NCBI GenBank assembly: GCA_037447605.1
Contig: CM074816.1
Span: forward strand, 2,033,140 to 2,097,139
Direction: 5' to 3'
Source of the DNA: Zygnema circumcarinatum
Taxonomy: Eukaryota; Streptophyta; Zygnematophyceae; Zygnematales; Zygnemataceae
Length of the DNA stretch: 64,000 nucleotides
Shown in pieces: positions 31,918 to 52,342 of this stretch (positions are counted from its first letter, which is position 1; every line of letters begins with the position of its first letter). A model generated the notes under the pieces. The model searched no databases and was not told the DNA's origin. It saw only the letters and a list, made by a program, of their open reading frames with translations. A program made the translations under genes and the position numbers.

Positions 31918-32668
31918 CGCAAGGGAACGGAGCATCCGTGTAAATTGGGTTGTAACAGCCAGTGACGCGTACACGAACGCGGATGCTGCTGCCATGTCAG
32001 GGGAGTTTCTATGGAGTAGGCGGTCTCTCTTATCATCTGTCATGCATAAGAAGCGCTTTGTACATAAGACACGCGATACAGATGCCACATCTGATTAGAA
32101 GAAACGTATTTTACCCAGCCATGTAACTTTAGACCTTGTCGCTGCACTGGATAAAGACTCACGCCTGGGCACGCTCCTTTGTATTGCATTGCTTGCTACG
32201 AGGGAGTATGAGAGGGGGCGTGGACCTCAGCAAAATGAAAATTTCTTCTTTTCGGAAGTGCTTCTTAATTTTGCAGCTGCTCATCTCAGAACTGCCAAAT
32301 CCAAACGTAATCCCCCCTCGAGCTATGGAGCGGAAGCCGTAACGCTTCACCGACTCCATTGGAAGAAACGGCTTCTGACTTTACCATGTTGAGGGTTGGC
32401 TCTAGCAGACGCTGCTGCGAACAGAACAAATATTTCAACTTGTTTGCCACCGACTTTCTTTGCGCAGCACGAGCCTGCTATGCTGAGCTCAAATAACATG
32501 CTCCCCTCCAACCAGTCTCGAGAATTGAACGTCGTCAGCCCCCAGGCATCGCTCCCTACTTCTTCAACTCAATCTCTCAGCGATCGCGTTGCTGATGGTT
32601 CTCAACTGCCGCGCAGGAGCTTCCCCGACTCAAATCTTCTCTTTCCTTACACACACGTCCGGCATCCT
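31918..32668. other. intergenic between convergent glyoxalase and EDEM genes
   Basis: This 750-bp stretch separates two convergent 3' ends. It has weak open frames on both strands (for example 32159-32359, minus) without family motifs. It probably holds 3' untranslated sequence of one or both neighbours. I see no gene or repeat. Confidence 0.5.
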
Positions 32669-35600
32669 CTATCGGTCTTCCTCCTGCATTGAGACCGTTA
32701 AGGCTGCATTGTCTTCTTTCCTCTCCTTTTCGCCCTCGTCCAGAAATATCCCCTCTCTGCTGCCTTCCCCCTCCACTCTGCTGCCGTCCCCTCCTCCACC
32801 TGTCCCTATATCCTCCGCGTCAGACACGAGGAGCAACCGACCCCCCACACTGACAAGGCGCAGCGCCCCGGCGAGTTGAACCTGCTGCTGCTGCGCTCGG
32901 AGGTGCTCCAAAACCTGCCGCTGCAGCCGGGCCTGCTGCTGCTGCTGCTGCCTCTTCGCGCTGACGGGGTCCGCCACTGCGTGCACGCCCAGCTGCTGCC
33001 AGAAGCTCAGAGCCGGACAAGCTCCCTGCGGATAAGGGGCCACCCCCCTCAGGCTCAGAAATTAGCTCCTTTGAGTATGTAGATCTGAAGATCTGTTCCT
33101 TTTGTGGAGAAACCATAACGTTCCGTTGCAACGCTTGAGCAACTATGGGAGCTCTTGCTTCCAGGGCAATGACAACAATACGACAATTCGAGACTCGGAC
33201 GGCAAGGCAAATCACTGCCTTAGTCATGTTCTTGGTTGAACTACAACTAGTGCCCTACAAATGGTATGGTTATCCAGGTGTGCAAAGCAGCGAAGGAGTG
33301 TGTGGGGTACTATCTAAAGGGAAGGGCATGAACTAACGGAAGCAAGCGTGAGAGTGCTGCCCTTTCCTCTTTACTAACTTGAACAAATATTTACAGCACA
33401 GGAACGTTCCCTCATCCACACCAATGCAATATTGAGTGAACCCTGGAGTGGCGTTCAACCACACAGCTGGAACGTATTTGGCCTTCCTCTGCTGCAAAGA
33501 ATTTTCATGGATTGAGAGATTTGTTACGAGAGGACAGAAGGTTTTTCGCATACATCCCGAGCGAGCTCCCAACCTCACCTTCAAACTGCTCAACGCATCA
33601 TCATCCTCAGCTTCCTTGTCATCCATTTTTTCTCTTTCCTGCGTCAATTTCTCCCACTGTCTCTTCACATCTTCAGTACTCTCAACAGTCTGCAGTCCTG
33701 CTCCCTCTACGCCTTCTGTCTTCCCAACAGGTAGTAAAAAATGTTCCACGCTATGCTTCCTTTCTTCACCAACTGTTCGCCCTTGAGAAGGAGAAAGCTT
33801 TTCATAAAGTTTATTTAAATTGCGCCTCTCTTCGCCTTCTGATTGTGCCGCTCTTTCCCCGGTCACTACCTGCATGCTATTCTCACTCTCGGCGCTTTTG
33901 CCTATCTCACGGTTCCCCTCTTCCACACCCAATGCTTCGCCCATAATCTGCACATCCATGCAACCGTCCTTCCCCTCGGTCAGTCTCTCTACCTCCCCAT
34001 CTACTCCACCTTCTGCCGTCCCCGCTTTTTGCTCAGTGCCGGTCACTTCCTCGAGCTCCTCACCTCTCGCCACTGTCCTTGAGCCTACAGGGATGACAAG
34101 CTCGTCTACTCCCTCCCTAAGCTGTCTGCCCTTTTCCGTCCGCCTAAGCTCTTCTCCTTTTCCACTGCTCCCACTTCCACTACCTTTCCCCTCACCACCG
34201 CTTGTCTCCTCACCCTTTGTCTCTACCTCTTCCGGCATTTCCTCCCCTTTCTTGCCAGAATTTCGGCCCCTTCCCTTCCTGTCAGTCTGTTCGCAAAAGC
34301 TTCCGGGATAGGAGCACCGGTCAGAATGAAGAGAGATCTGAGGAGTCATTGGAAAGAGGTGCCCCTCCGTGCTGAACACGTACCTGCAATAGGAAAGGCA
34401 AGTCATTCATTTATGTCCGATATGTCTATTCCCGAATGGAAATTCCTTTCAAGGCAAACCCCTCTCTCCCAGTAGTCAGGATCAGGACACAGGGTGCATT
34501 TGGACGCACTCGTAAGGGCCGTTTTCCACAAGATTGTCGCCTCCGACTGCTAGATCGAATAGCAGATAAAGGTATTTCACCTGCATTTCAAATCACTCCC
34601 TTGTTCAGGAAATGTTTCACGAAAGACTTTTCTAAGAGGTACCTGAACTAGATCCTGCAATCGCTTGCAACAGATTGCAGCAGCTAGATGACGGCAGATT
34701 TTGACATACACCAATAAACCTACTCTCATTCAAAAGCTCGTCCAGCCTGATGTTCATATCTGAGTGGAACCTGTCAAAGTGATAAAGCTACAGTAGAGAG
34801 TGGGGAGAGGAATTCAACAAGAGCGATATGTACATTTGCAGAGGAGTTCTTTTGAGCATTGAGGAATTACCGTCTCGGAAAGAAAGAAACTCTCCATGTG
34901 GTCCTCCAGCTGATGTGTCTCCACATCCGCCACGTGGCAGTACCCGCACTTGCATCGTGTCAGGCTCAGACTGGCCACCATGTCACGTCCCACTGACAGA
35001 TACCTGCAGCCCTCACACGCTGCGTGTCATGCTCCGTCGGCCTCCCTCCCGTTCGGAGCCAATCAGCGTGCGGCAAGCGCTCACCACGGGTCGCGCGTTG
35101 CGCGGTACAGCCAGTACGTGCTCTCCGCCAGCTCCGGCCGCAGAGGGTACGCGCGCTGGCCCGCCTGCAACCTCGTCTCGTTCAAATCACCGTCCAACTA
35201 GACACGAATTCAGCTTCAGACTCGCGAGGAGTTTTCAGAAGACCTTCAAAGCTGGCTGGAATGTCTACCTGGATGGATGAGCTGGCCAGATTGAAGCCTT
35301 CTGGAGTGAACCCAAAGCGGCTCCACACACTAAAGAATGCACGATGAGTCTTGATTGCACGGTCAATATCTCCTAGGAGAACCTGGCTGAAAGCCCCACT
35401 TTTCCATTACCAACAGTTTTCCTTTACGTTGGCGAAACTTGCAAATAGCTCACGCCTTCGAAAGAAACTCATTCACGGCAAACATTTCGCTCTGGGAAAG
35501 CGCAGTCTCCGTAGAGAGGCCAGAAGACCATCGTACTGAATGCCATGAAGCTACTGCATAGAAACGGACCTGTAACCCGGGCCAAAATGCCTGCAAGGAA

Positions 35601-36584
35601 TTGAAGAGGGGCCACACAACCGCTCCATTGTACATGTGCACCTCTACATACCTATTTTGCTCGCCTCCCCCCAGCCCCCTCCCCCGAGAAGATCAAATTA
35701 GGGCACCGATAGTCACAGCAGACAGCAGAACACAGGCGCAAGCCAAGGTATGCAAAGGCAGCTGCGGAACGTCCATACAGTTGTATGCTGAACCCTCACT
35801 TTCCTTTTCCCCTTCTCCATAACCTAACAGTCACCATCGCGCCAATCACATGTTTGGCTGCATCCTCATCAAGCGAATGTAAACACTGAACGCATTGCCT
35901 GCGACGAGCAGGGGAGGCTTCCACTTCCTCAAGGGGGTTCGATTGTGTTAAGGAAAAGCAATGCGCACCACGGCTCGTGATGCAGATACTGCAGAGCAGC
36001 TTCATAGGCTCCTTTGAATATATGCAGATATTCTTCATCTCCTAAGAGGATGTGAGCCTGCACAAGTGCAACATAACAATATTCCATAGGCTTGGAAGGC
36101 AATAAGAGCACTAAGTCTGGTCATTGAATACGACCTAGTAATCTTGAGGCAGGTAATGTTTACGCTTTTGTAGCCCAACCATGCTTGTAAAAACTGTAAA
36201 GCACATAAACAATCCTGTAGGTGGATGCTGACCTTGAGTAGGTACTCGTAGAACGAGTCAATGCTTGTACCTATGCCTGCATCCTGCATACCAAATACGG
36301 CGACGAGTGAGGGAGGTTTCTACGATCTAGTCAGTTTCTGACCAGAGCCAAGTTTCAGATATAAGGACCCATAAAATGATGCATTGCAGGTGACTTCCAG
36401 GGTGCTCACAAGAGAACAAAACAATAAGAGAGAGGGGGGCATGAAGAATACAGAGGAGTGGAGCGAGAGGGGACTATGGAGAGAGGGAGAGAGGGGAAGG
36501 GCAAAGAGAGAGTTGGGAAGGGAGTTGGGGGGGACGAGAGAGAGAGAGAGAGGGAGAGAGAGAAAGAGTAGGGAGGGAGGGAGG

Positions 36585-36623
<39 letters not shown>

Positions 36624-39180
36624 CTAGCTAAAGATTGGGCTACTGAAAATCTGACCTAGAAAGCAATTTGGTTTTAGGATTGACCTTCTGCGTCCACTCT
36701 CCCGTGAAGACGTGTATGTGTGCCCCCACCAGCCCCAGCGCGCTGCGCTGTGCCCACAGCCCCAGGGCTGCGTTCCGCGCCGCCTCCTCGTACGCTGCGC
36801 CGTCCAACAGTGAGCCTCGTCACACGTCTTGCGCACGCACTCCCGGACTCATTTCCGTAAAGAATACAACTCCTTAGAGTATACCGAAACACACATTTGG
36901 CCCCTTTAAGTTACAATATGGGAGTCTCCAGATGCTTGTGGGCTAAGAGGAGTGTGGTCTAACCAGGATTGCCAGTCAATCGGCTCAAAATGCCGAACTC
37001 AAGAGCCAAAGTTCCACCGCCTGCTGTCGAGGTGACCTGCAGCTTCCTCAAACCTTCTTCAGAGGAAAAGACGTCAATAATGACTTGTCTTATGTTCACG
37101 CGGAAAGAGGGGTTACAGCCGCCGCAAATGCTCTCATATAGCTCGTTTACCAAACCCTTAACGCTCAAGCAGCGTGATCATGGTCCAAAAGGGCACCGAT
37201 AGTCACAGCCGACAGCAGTGACTGCTGTCTCATGACTTTTCACTTCAGTATATTCGCATTCAAGTGCAGTGAAGAGTGCTGGTTGAACGTGAACATATAA
37301 AATGTAAATAGTAAGTTGGAGGAAGAAGGCAGCCATACTTTGGTTTCATCGGGCAGCACTCCATATCGCAAGTTCACAGATCCATAGGGGATGCCTGCAA
37401 ACGCCCAAAACAAGATCAGTACGACCTTAGATCATTCGAACTCTACAATTAGTTGCCCCACCTTTAGCTCCCTCCCTCCCATCGACAGAGAAGCTAGTAA
37501 GAGGGCTCATAACTTCATTAAACATGGAACGCATATGCACATTCCATCCCGTCAACAATCAGCTACATCTAGCAAGGAAAGCGAAGGGAGAAGAACTGGG
37601 ACCCACGTTCATTACAATGCTTAAACTGGAACAAGTGACAAGATGAAGTTTATCTCATGCTGGGAAGCTCTGAGTAACTAGATCCGGTTCATGCTTCCCG
37701 TGAGAAGAGTACCTGTTGGAGTATCGAAAGCAGGTAACATCCGACGGCCCAGGTCCTCTGCCAGATGTAGAAGGGTGCCATTGTAGCCCTCTATTTGCAT
37801 TCCCTGACTCCCTTTCCACGATCCTCCTTCCCCGAGAATGAAAACAAGAACAAGCGAACCAAACAACAACATTCTCCTTCAACAAAGACGTACAGAACGA
37901 AAGCATGGGCTTTAGGAGTTTGAGGAGCTTGAGAACTGCCTTTTGTTCTCCCTTCCACTTACTGTGTCAGGGTCGCTTGCAAGTAGGTGAGCAGAAAGGA
38001 GTCCACCCATGATACGAATGTTTGTTTCAAAGACCGAAACAGTCTTATTCTGTGGCCTCACCCACCACCACAAGCCCATGGCAAACTTAGCCCTTCATCA
38101 CCAAATCCACGGGTACTCTACAGAAGGATCTTAGCTCACGCATTCAACCTTGCCGGAAGGGTTTATTATAATCCCTGTTCGCAACTGCACGGCTAAGCTG
38201 GCCAACACAATCCGTTGGAACGATCCATTAACTAGGGCGGTAATGGTTGCAACCACCTTTAGAAAGAGGAAATTGACATTGCTAATCCGTTTATTGACTA
38301 TCTTGCGCGATTGTCAGCCACATAGTCACGCGCGGACAAGGTGGCATTGGTGATCAGCCGAGCCATAATTTTCACCTTGTCAAAGTCAATATTGGCCTCA
38401 ACCCACTTTACGGCCTTCTTGAACTCCGAATAATTGCCCATCAGAGCCAGGGAGTCCAACGCATCTACCTGGCATGTCAGCAATTGCACTTTGTCAATGT
38501 AAAGCATGTGGGCTGTGATTGCTTGCCATCATATGTGATTTACGAGCGCAGAAGCGTGCATGAAGAATACAAGCACTTACAAGTGTGAGAGAATAGCCTC
38601 CTAGTGAATCCTCCCCTGAGCAGCTCATGGGACGAAGCTCATCCAAAGGAAACGCATGCTCCATGTAATTGTCATAGGAGTGATAGAACATGGCTTTCAC
38701 CTGCATGGCTCATTAAGTTATTACTGAAGCGCGCACAGCCTCCAATGATGACTTCTGCAAATCCGTTCTAAATGTTTGGCACCAAAGACATTGCATACGT
38801 GCGTATCGTCCTCAACGTGCTGTCCACGAGTTAGCATCCCAGGATCCAACTCGGGAGCTGCGACTAACAATCCAAACGTGAACTCTGGAAGTAATCTTAA
38901 GCATCACCCGCGTACGTCCAGACCAATGCCGTCTATTCGTCCAATTCTTAAACTGAGGGATGGGATTCTTTACATTGTAGGGCTTATGTCATCAAAGTCG
39001 TCCTTGTGTCCTACAGCTACGTCATTTTCTGCATTTGAGTTTACAAGTTCTCACCTCATTGCGAAGGTCTGTCGCCTCCTCCAATCCCACGTGCAAGACA
39101 GAGCGGGCTGCGTTTCCACGAAGGAAGAGCAAGAGAGAGGCGACGAAGACGACGGAGGGAAGAAGCGCAGGAGTCGCCAT
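32669..39180 (-). CDS. EDEM-type GH47 alpha-mannosidase-like protein (ER-associated degradation)
   Basis: EDEM proteins trim or recognise mannose on misfolded glycoproteins in the ER lumen and send them to degradation. Eighteen exons in phase give 812 aa: 39180-39055, 38700-38581, 38468-38376, 38049-37963, 37788-37713, 37394-37339, 37036-36964, 36794-36685, 36283-36233, 36057-35969, 35651-35570, 35382-35269, 35164-35085, 35003-34979, 34948-34871, 34787-34771, 34383-33579, 33025-32669. A signal peptide starts the protein ([17 protein letters not shown]). GH47 landmarks: [124 protein letters not shown]. After the domain comes a 250-residue Glu/Gly/Lys-rich insert, then [12 protein letters not shown] and a Gln-rich end. 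Exon 16 is only 17 nt. Catalysis versus lectin-like role cannot be decided. Confidence 0.92.
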
Positions 39181-41059
39181 GGCAGCAGGAGGCGCTGGGA
39201 GGATGCGGCTTTTCCCTTGTCCCTGCCTCCCTTGCCTTGGCGGGGCCCCGCTCGGGTTCGCAGTTCGCAACTTGCAGTCGCAGGGCGCTGGACCGGCCCG
39301 ACGAGCGCGCCCGCTCGCGCGGAGCAGAGAGCAGCGCGGCGGAGCGGAGTGCTGCGACGCGACTGCGAGACGGAGCGGAACGGTGCGGAGCGGCTTCGCT
39401 GCGGGAGGGACATCGATCCGAGCGTTCGCCTCCGCGTTCGGAGCGCTACAGTCTATGGAGCGCCGGCATGCTTCAGTGGTCGGAGAAGCGCACGAGAGAG
39501 GGAAAGGATGAGAGTGACAAGAGCGACTGTCCCTCGCAATGGATGCAGACAGAGGTAGGTACTCTCGTTATCCCTTTCACTGCGGAACCCCTCTCTCTCT
39601 CCCTCTCCTTCTGACAGCGGCCTCTCTCTCTCCATCCTTGTCTCTTTCATCCCCCAACCCATTCTTCCCTCTCCCCCCTCCCTCGCTCTCTCCCCCTTCC
39701 TCTCCCGCCCTCTCTCTCGTTCTGTCTCATGGCAGTTCTCCTCTACCTCTCTACCTCTCTACACTCACAGTAGCCCTCTTCCTTTCACTCTCGCCCTTTC
39801 TCCACTCATGATAGCTGGCTCTCCCTCTCCCTCTCCCGTTGGCCTCACGGTAGGCCTTTTCTCCTCACATCTCTCCCTTCCTCTCCCTTCCTCTCCCTCT
39901 CTCCATTCACGGCAGGCCCGCTCATATTCTCCTTCTCTCAACTCACAGTTCCCCTTCTCGCTTTCTCCGTCTGTCTCTCTCTCCCTCCCATGTCGCCCTT
40001 TCCCTTACGGCTGCCCCCCTCGTTGGGCTTTTCGATGCCGATTCCTTTCAAATTCCATATTTGGCAAGCAGCAAAGAAATATAAAGGAAACGAGAGAGTG
40101 GAGCGAGAAAGACGGGGAGAGATCGAGGGAAGGAGAGGGAGAGGAAGAGAGATGGGGAGAGCGAGAGTGAAAGTGTGAGGGAAACAGAGGGAAAAGGGGA
40201 TGGAGAGATAGGGAGAGAGAGGAAGAGAGAGGGGGGAGAGAGTAGAGTGAGGGAGAGAGAGCGGAGGGGATTGAGAGAGTGGGCGAGAGAAAGAAGGTGG
40301 GAGAGTGGGAGAGGCGAAGAGAGAGAGAGAATGGAGAGTGAGGAGGAAGGGGGGAGGAGGGAGGGAGAACTGAGAACCCCTCTCTCTGTGTTTTACTTTC
40401 TCTCTTTCTCTCTCTCTCTCTCTTTTTCTCTCGATTTTCTGCTTGTGGCCAGGTTATTGGGCTTGATGGAGACTGCTTGAAAATTATTGCTAGAGAAGAA
40501 AGTTGACAAGTCTCGGTATGGAGTTAGGATTTTTTTAAACTATTGGCACTTGCAATCGTTGGTGAAAAAGAGATGCGAGAGAAAACAAGAAAATACTAAC
40601 GACTTCAAATGCTATTAGTTTAGAAATATTTTAACTCCGTTGAACCAAGATTTTTTAGGTCTTCTTTTTTCGCAATAATTTTCAAGCAATTTTCATCAAG
40701 CCTAACAACCTGGCCACAAGCACTTCGAGTGGCTTTCACTGTCGTCTAAGAAAGTCAAGTCTCTCTCTCTCTCTCGCTCTCCTCTTTGAAAAAAGGAGAC
40801 GCCAAAGGTAAACCCCAAACTCAAACTCACATCATAATGAAAAAACGCGCAAAAACAACAGCCGTTCTAACAATAGAACTAATGGCGTATTACAACTAAC
40901 GTTGTGTAACACCAGTGGTAGACGAGCTCCGCTAAAGATGCTTGAGGACAGGGTTGCACTCTCCAGTGGACTATCACAGTCGCGGCATAAAGTTGGAGAA
41001 TTTCCTCTCCCCCAACTAAACCCCTTTTGTAAAGTTTTGCTGAGATGTCCCTGAGCCTT
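39181..41059. other. intergenic: GC-rich EDEM promoter, CT/GA tracts and an inverted repeat
   Basis: This 1.9-kb stretch lies upstream of EDEM and downstream of the malic enzyme. The first 300 bp are GC-rich and probably carry the EDEM promoter. Next comes a CT-rich tract (about 39585-40010), a GA-rich tract (about 40080-40370) and a second short CT tract. Open frames in these tracts are low-complexity artefacts. A 280-bp inverted repeat at 40441-40721 is listed separately. Confidence 0.5.
40441..40721. repeat. imperfect inverted repeat (about 107-bp arms)
   Basis: The left arm (40441-40546) and right arm (40612-40721) are imperfect reverse complements. The outer 50 bp match best (for example GCTTGTGGCCAGGTT at the left against its complement at the right, and CTTGAAAATTATTGC). 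The loop is about 65 bp. A transcript would fold into a long hairpin. It could be a small MITE or a hairpin RNA locus; no clear target duplication is visible. Confidence 0.7.
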
Positions 41060-50180
<9,121 letters not shown>

Positions 50181-51038
50181 TGCCACCCTGCCCTGCCCTG
50201 CCGACCGACCCGAAAGCACGCAGGCGGGCGGGCGTGCAGGCGGGCGGGCGTGCAGGCGGGCAGGCAGCAGCTCCCGAGTGCTGGCCTCGACCTGCGTATG
50301 CCCTGCGCCTGCGCGCTGGGGGTTGGAGGTGCGGAAAGGGGGGGGCACGGGGGCACGGGGGCACGGGGGCACGGGATCGGCCGTGTCCAGAAGGGGGGGG
50401 GCACGAGATACCGCGCCCCTCCACCGTACCCCTTACGTCAGCGCACCACGTCACGCCATGTCACGGCCGGGGCTGGGACGGTGACTGCTCACACGGAACT
50501 CGCATGTTGCAGGCGCACAGTCCGTACTGTTCGTACCATTCGCACTTTTGTTCGTACCGTTCAGACTTTTCGCTCGGTTATCCGTACGACGACGTTCCGA
50601 TTTGAACTGTTCTATGTGGTCACGTCACGGACACGAAGGGGCACGTGCCCCGGACATGCCCCCTTCTCGTAGCCCGGGCAGGGGCACGTCCGCGCCTCCA
50701 ACCTCCCTGCTCGATCTCCTCGCGAAATAAAGCAATACGGAGCGCCAACGCGCCACGTGGCACGCCGTGCTGCGCCCTGCACGTTGTCCGCGCGGCGCTT
50801 TTCACGTGGCCGCCACGCGGCGCTCCCTCGTTGGCGGAGAGCGGCGGCCCTTCGGCTTCCGTCCGTAGGCCGACCGCCCGGCCGGCTCGCACTACAGTAG
50901 GAGGTTGAAGGCCGGCAGTTGACGCTGCCGTACCGCACCGTACTTGGAAAAAGTTCGTTTGGGCGGATCTTTCTCTTTTTCCGTCACGGAGCGTCAACCA
51001 GCTGACGAAGGCGAACCGTGAAAAGGAAACCATATTTA
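50181..51038. promoter_or_regulatory. upstream region of NAD-malic enzyme
   Basis: GC-rich sequence upstream of the malic enzyme start. It has a GGGCACG run (about 50343-50372), GCGGGCGTGCAG repeats near 50225-50260, two G-boxes (50754 and 50803) and the 34-bp element (50803-50836, inverted) shared with the region upstream of esterase copy 2. Long frames on both strands here lack family motifs and are attributed to base composition. Confidence 0.45.
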
Positions 51039-51946
51039 GGGTAGTGATATTTCCACCCCTTTTTTGGATCCAAACACCCCTTCCCGGCCGGGCAGATTTC
51101 AAAAGGGATCAAAAACAGAAAATGCTTTTTGCACACCTTTTTGGAATCGATACCCACCTTCTTCCGTCGGCTGATTTTATTTTTGCTAACCAAGGAAAAT
51201 GATACCCCGTCACCGCATTTTGAATACTGTATCCCGCCTCCCTGAATTTTTTTTTCGAGGGAAAGAAATATCTGCCTGCCCGAATCCGCTCGTAGCGGAA
51301 GATCCGTCCGCCACGAGATCGTTCGCGGGTGTCCGTCCTTCACACGTGTGTGTCAATCGCAGCTGTCGATTCCCTCGCAGATCACACCACTGCAGATCAC
51401 CGTTCGATCTGCAGCCGGGCTCGATCTTAGCGATTGGAAAGCGCCCACGAGTCCCGTCAAAGCCAAATCGCACGTGCGAGAGCGCTTGTCTCTCTGCCCG
51501 AGATCTCGTCATTTGTTTGCTCCCAGCCAATCATCATTTGCCACGTGTTACATTTTTGACGTGGAAAATTTCGATTGGTCTAAGATCTGAATATACGAAA
51601 TTTTGGGTTCCTTGTGAGGAATTGGCGGGATACGTGGGCACGTGCCATGCGCTGAGACCGAGCCCGGCTGCCGATCAAATAGTGATCTGCCGTGTTTCGA
51701 TCTGCGAGGGAATCGACGGCTGCGATTGACCGCACGCGTGAAAAAAAATTCAGGTAGGCGGGATATTCAAATGGGGTGACGGGTTATCATTTTCCTTGTT
51801 TCGCAGAAATAAAATCTGCCGATGGAGGGTGGTATCGATTCCAAAAAGGTGTGCAAAAAGCATTTTCTGTTTTTGATCCCTTTTGAAATCTGCCCGGCCG
51901 GGAAGGGGTGTTTGGATGCAAAAAAGGGGTGGAAATATCACTACCC
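51039..51946. mobile_element. long-arm inverted-repeat transposon, copy 1 (non-autonomous)
   Basis: A 908-bp element starting GGGTAGTGATATTTCCACCC and ending in its complement, with terminal arms of about 210 bp; inner parts also pair (for example 51355-51425 against 51640-51725). It is flanked by a perfect 8-bp duplication, CATATTTA, at 51031-51038 and 51947-51954. It encodes no protein I recognise. A second copy lies at 55936-56869. The 8-bp duplication and long arms fit a Mutator-like (MULE) or hAT-type derivative. The right end is only 74 bp from tRNA-Leu. Confidence 0.9.
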
Positions 51947-52020
51947 CATATTTAACCATGTGACGAAATTCGGCGCCGACAACGTCATTAGCAAAGATTA
52001 CGCAAAACGGCTTCTTCGTT

Positions 52021-52103
52021 GCTAGCTGTGGGGTTTGAACCCACGCGTACTAATGTACAGAAGATCTTAAGTCTTCCCCCTTAGACCACTCGGGCAAGCT
52101 AGC
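52021..52103 (-). tRNA. tRNA-Leu (anticodon UAA)
   Basis: Read on the minus strand, the 83 bases fold as a class II tRNA. The acceptor stem pairs GCTAGCT with AGCTAGC over seven perfect pairs. The anticodon stem GAAGA/TCTTC closes the loop CTTAAGA, giving TAA, which reads UUA leucine codons. There is a long variable arm (TACATTAGTACG), typical of leucine, and a T arm GTGGG-TTCAAAC-CCCAC. No intron is present. The 3' A after the acceptor is genomic; CCA is not encoded. Confidence 0.95.
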
Positions 52104-52342
52104 ATATGAATGGCGGGTTCGCTTTAAAGTTATATTCTAAAAAGTTTTTACTCTCTCCGCGGCCTCACCCTGGAACGACGCTAACTGTTGTCGGAGTCCA
52201 CTCTCCGGTCAGCGCGCGTACAGGTGAGGGGAAGCCGCTCGCATCGTCAGGCAGACAGGCAGACAGGCAGACAGACCGGCAGGCACAGCAGGCGTGCGGA
52301 CGCATCCCTGCCGTACGGACAAGCACTCCCTCCTTCACAGCA

